Numbered from the stretch's first letter, positions 24,018 to 39,544 are shown. The stretch is 64,000 bases of DNA from Macrotis lagotis (GCF_037893015.1 NC_133658.1:18410268-18474267); one strand, 5' to 3'. Program-made: numbers and translations. The notes: generated by a model from the sequence alone, not told the origin.

Positions 24018-24230
24018 GGGCAGCTGAGTGGGGCAGTGGACAGAGCATGAGCCTTGCATTTAGAAGGATGGCAGTTTGAATCTAGCTCTAGACATTTGTC
24101 TCTTATTAGCTAAGTGACCTTGGGCAAGTCACTTGACCCTGACTGCCTCATATCCAGCACCATCTCCACTCTATTCATATCTGACCACTGGACTCAGATG
24201 ACTCGGGATAAGGAAAAAGAAAGAAAATGA
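24018..24230 (+). mobile_element. Long marsupial SINE, same family as 6,955-7,273
   Basis: Head 'gcagctgagtggggcagtgg', 'cttgggcaagtcacttgaccc', then the distal module 'atatctgaccactggactcagatg', which is the reverse complement of the module at about 7.1 kb. Confidence 0.65.
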
Positions 24231-24289
24231 AGGACAAAACATATCTACGAGCTAAACTATATAGCTAAGTGAATGTAAAATGCATATCA

Positions 24290-24700
24290 GATAAATACAA
24301 TGCTATTTCTGAAGAGTGGAAGTAGGTAGAAGAGATGGGAAGGATCTCTTGTAGACCGGGCTTTAAAAACAGTTAGGGGTTCTGAGAGATGAAGGTGGAG
24401 AATAAAAGTATTCCAGAGGCAGAGGGGGCAGTTTCAGGGAAGCATTGAGACACATGCAATGTTATGTATTAAGATCAGCAAGCAGACCGGTTTGATTGAA
24501 ATTCAGTATATGAGTGGGGAGGATAATGTGTAAGCATCCTGGAAAGACAGACAGGTGCTGAAAAGTTTCAAATATCAGATGGAGAGGCTCTCTTTTTATC
24601 ATCAAGGGGAATAAGGAACCAATGAAACCTCTTATCTCAGAGAATGACATGGTCTTATGTCCACTTTTAGAATGCTGTGACAGTATCAGTGTGGATAGAG
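24290..24700 (-). mobile_element. L2 LINE fragment (antisense)
   Basis: 'tattccagaggcagaggggg', 'gaaccaatgaaacc' and 'gaatgacatggtctta' follow the order of the antisense L2 3' region. Confidence 0.5.
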
Positions 24701-24724
24701 GAGAGAGGCAGTATGTGGGTCAAC

Positions 24725-24900
24725 AGTTTAACATTTATTAAGCACTATGCTAAGTGATGGGGATGCAAATGCAAGCAAAAGGAAAGAGTCTCTGCCTTCA
24801 GGAAGCTTATATTCTAACAGAAAGACAACCCATAAACAGAAAACTGAAAAAAGGATGAGGAACATCCAGGACCAGACAATGATGGAAAAGTCCAGAAGAG
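24725..24900 (-). mobile_element. L2 LINE 3' tail (antisense)
   Basis: 'aacatttattaagcactatgc', 'gtgatggggatgcaaa' and 'ttcaggaagcttatattct' are the reversed L2 tail. It lies on the far side of the previous fragment, so it is a separate copy or a rearranged part. Confidence 0.55.
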
Positions 24901-25454
24901 TGCAGCCTGGACCAGTTATTGCATGACCTAGAGCAGAAATAAGTCTTTGATCCTTGTTATCTCTATCATTGCTATCAGGATCATGGAACCATAGGATTTT
25001 AGAATTGAAAGAGTCAGAAATCATCAAGGTTTACATGTCACTTAATACAAGTGACTTTTTTAGTATAGTTTCCCTCATGGTGATGTTAAACAAAAGTGAA
25101 TAGCGTTAGTTCTTTCTTAGAAAGAAGTGACTTCCTCCTCCTTAAAACTTTCATTCAATGGCAAAAATGTCATACTTTGGATCTAGAGAGAAATAGTCTG
25201 TCTCCCCTTCTCCATGAAAGTCCTTCAGATAGTTAAGCATCTCCCTATTTTTTCTCTTAAATTTCAGATTTTTGCATTTCATAATTGAGTTCATTAGAAC
25301 TTCCACTGAAAGGACCCTCTTCACTGATGCATATTACTAACTGTCATTTAAATTGTAGCATTAGAAATTTGAAGGGGGAATGGAGAAGTTGCTCCATTTG
25401 TGGGTCACCACAGAGCTAATCAGAGGCAGCATTTGAACTTGGCTCTTCCAGACT

Positions 25455-25712
25455 CCGGGTGAGGCTAGATGGTACAATGGATAAAGGACCAAGTCTTAAG
25501 TTAGGAAGTCTCTGCTCCCTGAACTCAAACATGACCTCAGACACTTAGTAGCTAGGGGTAAATATGGCTAAGTCACTTAACCCTGGTTGCCTCAGTTTCC
25601 TCATCTATAACATGTGTGGAGAAGAAAATGGTAAGTAAGCCCTTCCAGTATCTTTGCCAAGAAAATCCCAAAGGGGGTTGTGAGGGGTTGAGTATGGCTG
25701 AACAGTGACAAC
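25455..25712 (+). mobile_element. MAR1-like CORE-SINE
   Basis: Nearly complete: 'ggctagatggtacaatgg', 'ctcagtttcctcatctata', 'gtatctttgccaagaaaat' and 'gtatggctgaacagtgac'. Confidence 0.75.
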
Positions 25713-26249
25713 TTCCTGACTTCAAGGCGGTCCTGTGCATCCTACCTGGCTGGCTCTCTTCACCTATTCTTAGCTGCACTTTCACAAAGGAAACTGCCCT
25801 GGACCTCAAACAAGCCATTATTGCCTGGGCTGACATCCCAGGGTCACCGGACAAGACAAATTCCTGATATTCTGCAATTTTGAACAATTTCTCCGTTTTT
25901 TAAAGGATCCTTTCCCTCCTTGATTCCATGGTCTCTTCTCAGATCTGGAAATTCGTTAGGACTGGATTGCAGAGGGAAACTCCTTGAGTAGATAAAAAAC
26001 CTCCAAAAGAAAACAGGAGGGAAAGAAATCTAGTGTGTCTTCACTGAATTGCTTCCCCAGCAACTGTTACCTGTTTTATCATTCATACCAGGCGGGGGAG
26101 GAAAACTAGTTTGCTATTTTCAGCCTGCGGTGGCATAATCAGGCAGTGTACGGATGCCAGGGGATTAACCATTGCTCTTCTGAATGATGCCACCCCATAA
26201 TTGTAGGAAGCTACGAGCCGGCGATTCTCTCCTGGTCACAAAAGAGACC

Positions 26250-26365
26250 TGGTCACCAGCTAGTTCAGAGGAAACTGAGGCCCTGACACATTGAGTGAAT
26301 TATCCAGGGTAACAGTTAAATTCAGAACTGGGATTTGAACCTAGGACCTCAGAGAGGACAGAATC
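26250..26365 (-). mobile_element. MIR-type SINE fragment
   Basis: Antisense: 'gaggaaactgaggccctg', 'agtgaattatccagggtaac' and 'gggatttgaacctagg'. Confidence 0.5.
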
Positions 26366-26990
26366 TGCCCTAAATCTGGTGCCCTGGATGGCCTGGGGCC
26401 GCTTTCCCAGGAGGCTAGTGGCGCTGGGGCCCCGGCGCCGGCAGCCGCCGCCTTCTCTGCATTAGGCGGCTGCTCGGGAGGCTTCTAAAAATTCTTCCTG
26501 GCTTGGAAATTCAAGCCACTGTCCTCTGGGTCCCTCTGCCCCCACCTGCTCCCGGGGCTTAGCTTGGAACATAGTAGGTCTTGAAAATAGTATCCAGCAG
26601 TGTGCAAAGCGTCTGGAGAACAGAGTGGAGGGAAAAGCCCTGGTGAATTCCGAGGGGACCAAAGTCAAAGTGGATCCGGAGGAAAAGAGTACCTTCAGTT
26701 TTGGAGGCACCTTTTTCAGGGTTCAGAGAGAGGGGACCCCAAGAATCAAAGGGCAGTCGCTAATCCCTTGGGGGAGGAAAAAGTCTAGGGAAGCCGGCAG
26801 GATTCTTTCCGCCCTCTTCTGATTTCCGGATCCACTTCTGCGGGGTGCTGATGCCCACGGACCCCCTTTGGGAACGTTTTCCGTCCACACCACAAACTGC
26901 ACAAGCTTGCAAGGGACTCGAGTGATAACGAAATAAAAGAAATAAAACAAGTCTAGCCTAAGCCCTCGGCAAGGATTCCCGTGCCAACCC

Positions 26991-28440
26991 CTTGTGCGCC
27001 CCCTCCCTCCGCACCGCGGGGTCACGAAGGGGGGACTCCTTGGGTGGGGTGGGTGGGGGCCGAAGTCTCTGGGGTCCCCAAGGGAGGCAGGATGGGGAAG
27101 GTGTAAGAAGCCGAACCTTAACCCCTTGTGCGCCCCCTCCCTCCGCACCGCGGGGTCACGAAGGGGGGACTCCTTGAGTGGGGGACAAGAGGGGGTGGGG
27201 TGGGTGGGGGCCGAAGTCTCTGAGGTCCCCAAGGGAGGCAAAATGGGGAAGGTGTAAGAAGCCGAACATTAACCCCTTGTGCGCCCCCTCCCTCCCCATC
27301 GCGGGGTCATGGGGGGCTCCTTGGTGGGGGACAAGAGGGGATCGGCGCGGGGGGGCTGGGGTCCCCAAGGGAGGCAAGATGGGGAAGGTATAAGAAGCCG
27401 AACCTTAACCCCTTGTGCGGCCCCTCCCTCCGCACCGCGGGGTCACGAAGGGGGGACCCTTTGGTGGGGAACAAGAGGGGGTGGGGCGGGTGGGATCCGA
27501 AGTCTCTGGGGTCCCCAAGGGACGCAAGATGGGGAAGGTATAAGAAGCCGAACCTTAACCCTTTGTGCACCCCCTCCCTCCGCACCGCGGGGTCACGAAG
27601 GGGGGACCCCTTGGTGGGGGACAAGAGGGGGTGGGGCGGGTGGGATCCGAAGTCTCTGGGGTCCCCAAGGGACGCAAGATGGCGAGGGGCCAGAAGCCGA
27701 ACATTAACCCCTTGTGCGCCCCCTTCCTCCTCATCGCGGGGTCATGGGGGGCTCCTTGGGTGGGGGACAAGAGGGGATCGGCGCGGGGGGGCTGGGGTCC
27801 CCAAGGGAGGCAAGATGGCGAGGGGCCAGAAGCCGAATGCCGCGCGCCCCCTCCCTCCGCACCGCGGGGTCACGAAGGGGGGACTCCTTGAGTGGGGGCC
27901 GAAGTCTCTGGGGTCCCCAAGGGACGCAAGATGGGGAAGGTGTAAGAAGCCGAACCTTAACCCCTTGTGCGCCCCCTTCCTCCGCATCGCGGGGTCATGA
28001 AGGGGGGCTCCTTGGGTGGGGGACAAGAGGGGATCGGCGCGGGGGGGCTGGGGTCCCCAAGGGAGGCAAGATGGCGAGGGGCCAGAAGCCGAATGCCGCG
28101 CGCCCCCTCCCTCCGCACCGCGGGGTCATGAAGGGGGGACCCCTTGATGGGGGACAAGAGGGGGTGGGGCGGGTGGGGGCCGAAGTCTCTGGGGTCCCCA
28201 AGGGACGCAAGATGGGGAAGGTGTAAGAAGCCGAACATTAACCCCTTGTGCGCCCCCTCCCTCCGCATCGCGGGGTCATGAAGGGGGGCTCCTTGGGTGG
28301 GGGACAAGAGGGGGTGGGGCGGGTGGGGGCCGAAGTCTCTGGGGTCCCCAAGGGACGCAAGATGGCGAGGGGCCAGAAGCCGGATGCCGCGCGCCCCCTC
28401 CGTCCGCATCGCGTCGCGGGCTCCTGGGGGGCTCCTCGAG
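26991..28440. repeat. GC-rich minisatellite abutting the NEFL promoter, ~10.5 units
   Basis: Units begin near 26,991, 27,124, 27,276, 27,412, 27,562, 27,711, 27,841, 27,964, 28,096, 28,245 and 28,388 (partial), giving spacings of 123-152 bp. Each unit has, in order, a gcgccccctccctcc block, a 'caccgcggggtcacgaagg' block, a G-rich section, 'ggggtccccaaggga' and 'aagatggsga...agaagccga'. The G-rich section comes in a long form (gggtggggcgggtggg plus gaagtctctgg) and, in units 3, 6 and 8, a short form (atcggcgcgggggggctgg). The final partial unit runs into the unique promoter-proximal sequence about 120 bp before the TATA box. There is no sign that it encodes protein; open frames here reflect GC richness. 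Confidence 0.95.
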
Positions 28441-28538
28441 CCTGCGGCCCGGCCGGCCTCCCTCCCTCCCTCCCTCCCTGCCAGTGGCGCAGCGCCTCCG
28501 CAAGGCGCCCCTCCCCCGGCGGCGGGCGGGGCGGCGGC

Positions 28539-28546
28539 TGCGTCAG
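28539..28546 (+). promoter_or_regulatory. NEFL: CRE/AP-1-like site (TGCGTCAG)
   Basis: The cgtca half-site lies 12 bp before the TATA box. CRE-like elements at about this position are known in mammalian NEFL promoters. Binding here is inferred only. Confidence 0.5.
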
Positions 28547-28557
28547 CGGGGGCCGGC

Positions 28558-28563
28558 TATAAA
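28558..28563 (+). promoter_or_regulatory. NEFL: NEFL TATA box
   Basis: TATAAA in a GC-rich setting, 106 bp before the start codon. A transcription start about 28-32 bp downstream (near 28,588-28,595) would give a 5' UTR of about 75-80 nt. Confidence 0.85.
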
Positions 28564-28589
28564 GGCGGCGGGCCGGCGGCGGGCGGCGC

Positions 28590-28668
28590 ACACAGCCCCG
28601 GCCCTGCCTCTCCTCCTCATCCTCTCCTCCTCCTCCTCCTCCTCCTCTCCTCTCCCGCCGGCGGCAGC
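28590..28668 (+). other. NEFL: NEFL 5' UTR (estimated)
   Basis: The start is placed from the TATA box distance. The leader is strongly pyrimidine-rich, with a (TCC)n run at about 28,620-28,648, and ends in ggcagc before the ATG, a reasonable Kozak context. Confidence 0.6.
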
Positions 28669-33921
<5,253 letters not shown>

Positions 33922-34236
33922 GTTCTCTTTTCCTTGATTATTTCAGGTTACCCCCCACCCCCGATCAGGTCAACAATCCCACCACTCGGCAAATCTGTTG
34001 AGCACTGAATGCTATAAAGAATAAGAAACCACATATTTAAAAAAAAATACGACTAATCTGAGATGACTTAGATTGAAAGTGAATGTTATGCTAAATGTCT
34101 TCCCCTATGCAAGAGTATTTGGTGTGCTTTTTGATAGCTTTCCCTGGCTTGCTGCCAGACTGTGCATGGTACATGCTTATGAATTCTGGGTTGATAACAG
34201 TATGGATGATTCAGACATTTACAATGAAAAAACATG

Positions 34237-34242
34237 AATAAA
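34237..34242 (+). terminator. NEFL: NEFL proximal poly(A) signal 1
   Basis: AATAAA about 315 bp after the stop codon. Whether it is used cannot be told from sequence. Confidence 0.45.
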
Positions 34243-34348
34243 CAACCTCATTGATATCAGTATTAAACTTGATGAAAACCATAATTAATCTTTGGAAACT
34301 TTTGGTGGTTAAAAAATAATGACCCCAAGTTATGTGCAATAACTACCA

Positions 34349-34354
34349 AATAAA
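34349..34354 (+). terminator. NEFL: NEFL proximal poly(A) signal 2
   Basis: AATAAA followed by a GT-rich stretch (ttgttgtggctattgtgtgt at about 34,383) that could be a downstream element. Confidence 0.55.
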
Positions 34355-35849
34355 GGCATCCTGGAATGGTATTATAATCCCTTGTTGTGGCTATTGTGTG
34401 TTAATTAAAGAGAATTTCAAATATGCATTCAAGTAATGAGCAGCTGACAAGCGAGAAGCCAGGTTACTGATCTCAGAATCTCATGGTACCAGAAAAAAAT
34501 ATTAAACTTTCCCTTTTCTTCAATAATTATTTACTCCCAGTTGGTGCTTTCTAAGGAACTCAAAGCTTAAGTTATCAATTCAGGAATCTTGCCTATCTTC
34601 CCCACCCTCTGCCTCCTCCTTGCCCTCCCTCTCTCCACCCCATAACATATCCCCAATCCTTCCAAATATCATCAGTAATTAACAGAAAGACTAAGGGGGG
34701 GACCCTCCTACCAATTACAGTGTACTGGTTCCAGTACAACCTCCAGTACAAAGTCAAAATGGTTTCATAGTGAAATCTGTGAGAAGACAGACTAAATATA
34801 CCACACTGAGCAAATGGGCACATGAGAGAGAGACCCAGTGAAAGATTATCAACTCAAAATGGGTAGACAGTGCCTCTCAACAGGCAAAACAGTAAAAAGC
34901 TTGATCTTTTTTTTTTTAATTGCTCCAAATGGTGGAAGATGATAAACAAAAACAGATCATTATCGGTTAAATGTAAATAGATATTAAAATGACACAGAAA
35001 TCAGAAGACAAATCCCTACTTAAATCTTGTCCACAAACTTGAACCAGGGATGATTCTGAGTTTTCAGTTTAGTTCCTGGCCTCTTTGCTGCTGCCCTGAA
35101 ATTCTACAAGCCTCTTAGATTTTTAAAAGACATGTCAATAAACCTTTGATGCCAAATGTTAAACCAACTATTAGTGCCTAACACCTGGACAGGGTTCCCT
35201 TGAATATTCCTTTACATATCTTAATTTGGAAAGCTAGAGGTTCAGAGGATGATTCCAACTGGTTAAGAACTTCTTTAAATAAAACATTCATAGCTGTCCA
35301 TGCCTAACATATCTTATAGAATCCTAATGCTTGTACGGTATCTAATCTGCTGTGGGTTAGAGCAGAAGTTACTGATTATGTTTTTCTGCTTCTGTCTTCC
35401 AAAGCTAATTTATGGTGATTCAACCCCTCCTATAGTAGTGTAATTGATATCACTTGGGGGGGGACCCCAATGCTTATATCTGCATTTACTCTGCCTTCAT
35501 TTATATGCTGCACTGTGCTTTTGCCTTTGAGACTCACTTCTGTCTGTTTCAAACTAAAACTGTTAGCAAGAAAATGCATTTCTGTCATACTGTGACTGTG
35601 AACCTGCAAGATCCATTGTTGACGGGCTTCTGCAAAGATACCTCTGTGGAATGAAACTAATTTTTTTTTTTTTGCATTTTTGGTCTTGGAAAATAGGTTT
35701 GGAGGACTGAGTGTTGTTAATAGCAAAGTTGTATTAAAAAGGAACTTTAGTCCAATAGAAACAGTGGTATTTGGAAATTGCTTGAACCAAATCGGAGCTG
35801 AAAGTTATGACACATTGTATCACCATCCCACCCCCATCCTGTGTGCCAC

Positions 35850-35855
35850 AATAAA
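35850..35855 (+). terminator. NEFL: NEFL distal poly(A) signal
   Basis: AATAAA in 'ccacaataaaaatac', followed by a gtgcgtg/ttgtt-rich stretch at 35,878-35,895. Its distance from the stop fits the long 3' UTR of the family. Confidence 0.65.
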
Positions 35856-35984
35856 AATACATAAAGAAAAAATACGAGTGCGTGAACTTTGTTATTCTTA
35901 TGGGAATAATGATCCTACAAAAGAGGCAAAAACTTAATCTTTTGAAAATGGCATGTTCTTGAGCTAGATCTATTGCTCAGGACA

Positions 35985-36155
35985 AGGAAAAGGCCACTGG
36001 GTTTGAGATTTAAGGGATGTGGGTTCTAGTCTTAACTCTGTAAGGTGATCTGGCTTAACTTCAGGAAAATCACCTTACCTATCTAGACCTCAGTTTGTCC
36101 AGTTCTATGATGAGGTGAATGAATTCTTCTTGAAGGTTCTTTCTCACCCATTCTA
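35985..36155 (+). mobile_element. MIR-type SINE
   Basis: 'gtgggttctagtcttaactctg', 'cttacctatctagacctcagtttg' and 'ctatgatgaggtgaatg' in MIR order, shortly after the NEFL 3' end. Confidence 0.6.
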
Positions 36156-36242
36156 CAGAAAATTCTACTTCTGTTGATGGCAACTACATAGGTACTCATA
36201 AGACCTATTTCCATTACTTTAATCTGTTAAAACATATAGGCA

Positions 36243-36405
36243 TAATAGTGTTTTAATTCTTATGTATTATTTTTAAGTTATGTATTTTGTATTTTAAGTA
36301 TTATGTATTATTTTAAGTTATGTATTATGTATTATTTTTAAGTTATTTAAGTTATTATTATTTAAGTCTCATGTATTATTATTAAGTCTTATGTCTTATG
36401 TATTA
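36243..36405. repeat. AT-rich tandem repeat (ttatgtattatttttaag units)
   Basis: Imperfect units of 'ttatgtattattttaag' in several lengths, repeated about eight times. Confidence 0.85.
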
Positions 36406-36520
36406 TTCCAAAATGCTTTCTAGAACGGTTCAGCATCCTCCAACAGTGCATAGATGTGCCTGGGTTCTCACAGTCCCTTCATTGATTCTTTCCCTTTTTG
36501 TCATCTTTGTCAATCTAATG
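36406..36520 (-). mobile_element. L1 LINE ORF2 fragment (antisense)
   Basis: 'aaatgctttctagaacggttc', 'ctccaacagtgcatagatg' and 'gtcaatctaatgggggtgag' match the antisense of the L1 ORF2 3' half as found in mammals. Confidence 0.55.
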
Positions 36521-36764
36521 GGGGTGAGTGGAAGCTCTGGTACGTATCTAAAACCAAGAGTCATCATTATTTATTTGTTGTGGAGAGAAACTCTCCAATT
36601 ATCCATAAAGTAGTAATTGTCAATGCAATTTGGTCCCGGTTTAACAAAATAGAGAGCAATGGTCAGGTAGGTAACATATACAAATGAGTGTATCTAGTAG
36701 TCTAAAATAAAATAGACACAAGTAACCCAACTACTTAGATAAAGACTGACTTTTGGGGGGGGAA

Positions 36765-36998
36765 GAGGTCATTGGGCAATGAAGTGAATGGAGTGCTGGG
36801 TCTGAAGTCAGGAAGACTGGAGTTCAAATATGATTGCTAGCTGCGTGATCCTGATCTAATCACCACCCCTTTTGACTCACTTCCCTCATTTATAAAATGA
36901 GCTGGAGAATGAAATAGAAAATCACCCAGGATCTCTGCCAAGAAAACCCCAAATGGAGTAAAGAAGAGTTGGATAGATTGAAAAAACTGAAGAACAAT
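36765..36998 (+). mobile_element. MAR1-like CORE-SINE
   Basis: 'tctgaagtcaggaagactgg', 'ataaaatgagctggagaatg', 'gatctctgccaagaaaacccc', 'gaaaaaactgaagaacaat'. Confidence 0.75.
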
Positions 36999-37500
36999 TT
37001 TGACAGAAACTGCTGGAAATATTGAAATGTGCAAACAATTCTTTTTAGTGTAGACCGACATCTCTTCTTCAACTAAGAGAACCTCCACATAGATCAGTGG
37101 ATAGCCTAAATATTAAAAAGAATCACCTCCTGAACAAATTAGGGCATCGTGGAGGGAAAGTATGTATTTTAGTTATGGAAGGAATCAAAATTCATGAATC
37201 AAAAGGAAGAGAGAATCATAGAAGCTACAGTGGATAATTTTGATTCCTAAGTTTAAAAGCTGTTTTGCACAAATGCATACCATAAACTGACTATGAAAAG
37301 AAAAGCATTTCATTGAGAAAAATCTTTGAGGCGAGTTTTTTGATAGTGGTCTCTTTTCCAAGATATGTAAAGGATTCATTCAAATTTATAGGATAAAGAC
37401 TCATTCTCTATGGAAGAAATTCAGACTTTCAGTCTGAGTATATAGTGAGGAATAGTGAGTATATAGGGGGAAAAATGCTCCAAAACTCCAGAAATTAGAC
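36999..37500 (+). mobile_element. L1 LINE ORF2 fragment
   Basis: 'gcctaaatattaaaaagaatc', 'tagtggtctcttttccaag' and 'atatgtaaaggattcattc' with 'aaatttataggataaagac' follow the order of the 3' half of L1 ORF2 on the + strand. The frames are broken throughout. Confidence 0.5.
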
Positions 37501-38384
37501 AAATACAAATTAGAGGAGTTTATATCTGTCTGAATTCAGATGACAGGTACAGTGGAATGGCCCCATTTTTGTATGTATTCTATTCTTGTCTTGTATTTGG
37601 AGCTTGGAATGTGATTAGCAGGAAAGCGCAAAGACAAGAAGGCACACCATTCTACTATTGAGATACACAGGTGCATGTTGAGGATGTTTTCTGAGACTGC
37701 GATGAATAAAAAAAATGAGTCAAGCATCCACCCTCTTTTAATCTAGTGGTTATCAGATTTTTTAGAAGAATGTGCAAAAATCTAAATTATTCTGCCAATC
37801 CTCTCCAACTCAAAGATATTAATTAATAATAGGAGGGAGGCGTCAAAGAATAGAAGGGGGAAACTAAAACAGATGGCTGAGGCAGTACTAAAGACTATGG
37901 AACAGGCTGCATTGTAATGTTCTTTTTCATCTTCTCCTTCTCCACTTTTCAATATTTCTTTCCAGAAGTTTATGTGTTCCCTTAACTCCCTTGTCAATAT
38001 GCCATTAGGAGATATCCTGTTTTATAGAGTAAAGGCACAGCAAGCAAAGCTTAGCACAACTACAAGCCTTTGGGCTTTCCCTCTGGATAAACTCAGAACA
38101 AAATCTCAGAATTGTTTCCTGTATTTTCTGGTATTTCCTGATCTAAGACAAGCACAGAACAAACTTGGACCAGTTTGACTCATGAAGCCTTTCTATGAAT
38201 GGAGCTTGCCACAATGTTGCTGTTGCCCTTCAGGCTCAGGGCTACAGTTTACTATGTAGCCATTAAAATAAGTATTGAGATGTGCCTATACTAAAGTGGG
38301 TCACCCCACTAGGTGCGGGGTCCCAGCACATGTCCCTAGTTAGTCTCCTTCTTTGTGAGCCATTTTTCTCACTTTGAAATAAAA

Positions 38385-39540
38385 TTTCCATTTGAATTCT
38401 CTCTTTCCTACCTCTACTCGCTCCAGTCACCCACAGATTTAGAGGTCAATTCTGTCCAACTGGCAACTGCAACTATTATTTCAATAATACAAATTTCAAT
38501 AACACAAACCTCTCTCGCCTTGACCTCTTTTCTTTTTTTAAAAGATTTATTTATTTTGAATTTTACAATTTTCCCCTAATCTTGCTTCCCTCCCCCCACC
38601 CCCCACAGAAGGCAATTTGCCAGTCTTTACATTGTTTCCATGGTCTACATGGATCCAAATTGAGTGTGATGTGAGAGAGAAATCATATCCTTAAGGAAGA
38701 AACATAAAGTATAAGAGATAGCAAGATCAGACAATAAGGTATCAGTTTTTTCCCCCCTAAATTCAAGGTAATAGTCCTTGGCTTGACCTCTTTTCTAATC
38801 TCTACTCCCACATTTTCACTAGCCTATTGGACAATTCCAGTATCTGACACTTGACCACCATCATCTGTGTTTTCCTAGTGCTGTTCCCCTTTGGTTCTCC
38901 TCTTTGAGGAATGAATATTCTGGTTTTCTTTGACAGATCCTCATCTCTATTGTATCCCTATTTACAAGCACCGCTCCCCCTCTCAGGGCTCAATCATAAA
39001 CCCTCTTTCACTCTATACTCCTATGAGTTCTGTAATCATCTCTAGGCAGATAATTTACAGATGTATATATTCAACCCTAGTCTCTTTTCTGAGCACCATT
39101 CCCATAGTCCCAGCCCCTAATTAGCCATTATTAGCTCAATATCCCTTTGGCATCTCACCCTCAACATATCCCAAACAGTTCATTTGCTTTCCCTTCAAAC
39201 ACTCCCTTCCTCAGACCCTCTCCTCTGCAGATTACAGCACCAGCGTGACAAACTAAGCATCATTCTTGACTGCTCATTTCCCCTGCCCCCTCAGAGCTCA
39301 TTAATTCACAAGTCTTATCTGTTAGGACAGTTCTTTCATCAGATCACTTATTTCTACCCACATGAGCACCACTCAAGGTCAGCTTCTTATAAGCTTTCTC
39401 TTGGACTATTGCAAGAACCCCTAATTTTTGTCCATCCTCTATCTAGCTGCCCAATAGTATTCCTTGGGGAGAGAATCATCCCACAGCTCCAATGGAAACA
39501 ACTGGCAATTGAATACATGTCTTTTAAATAGATTAATTTA
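38385..39540 (+). mobile_element. L2 LINE, 3' half, split by an L1
   Basis: Outside the L1 insert it has the L2 blocks 'tctaggcagataatttacag', 'tattcaaccctagtctc', 'catctcaccctcaacatatc', 'cattcttgactgctcatttcc' and 'cttggactattgcaag'. Old and diverged. Confidence 0.6.
38534..38781 (-). mobile_element. L1 LINE 3' end, 5'-truncated, with target-site duplication
   Basis: Antisense copy of the same 3' UTR as at 18.6-18.8 kb ('ccacagaaggcaatttgcc', 'ccttaaggaagaaacataaag'). A perfect 15 bp repeat, cttgacctcttttct, flanks it (38,519-38,533 and 38,782-38,796). The A-tail is at the left end. It inserted into the older L2. Confidence 0.85.
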
Positions 39541-39544
39541 ATAT

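Larger units (their letters stand above)
1..26940. other. Intergenic 5' flank of NEFL, no gene recognised
   Basis: No open frame here has the length, codon bias or similarity expected of a real exon. The stretch is a mosaic of SINEs, LINE fragments and simple repeats, listed separately. Parts with no repeat I can name include about 800-2,550 (short L2-like scraps only), 5,080-5,700, 7,550-8,820, 9,750-11,070, 12,600-13,180, 15,930-16,670, 18,840-19,720, 23,060-24,015 and 25,720-26,250. In human the next gene upstream of NEFL is DOCK5, tens of kilobases away, so an empty flank is expected. Confidence 0.75.
33922..35872 (+). other. NEFL: NEFL 3' UTR
   Basis: The stretch from stop to the distal poly(A) signal is about 1.95 kb, close to the roughly 2 kb 3' UTR known for mammalian NEFL, and is free of recognisable mobile elements while introns and flanks are not. 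Proximal signals at 34,237 and 34,349 would give a short form. Confidence 0.7.

Noticed and set aside
26991-28440. CRISPR-like array
   Set aside because: Units are long, contiguous and mixed in form, with no short repeat-spacer alternation, and this is a vertebrate locus.
26723-28591. Many overlapping Pro/Gly/Arg-rich open frames in the minisatellite
   Set aside because: They repeat with the DNA unit, exist on both strands and in several frames, and are a by-product of GC-rich tandem DNA.
28297-28668. In-frame open extension of NEFL upstream of the ATG (would add 124 residues)
   Set aside because: The TATA box and the expected transcription start lie inside it. The openness follows from GC richness and lack of TA-containing stops.
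38260-38400. Stretch reminiscent of the end of a retroviral LTR (gggtcccagcac ... aataaaat)
   Set aside because: No partner LTR, no target duplication and no internal viral sequence were seen. At most an old solo LTR fossil, not supported enough to list.
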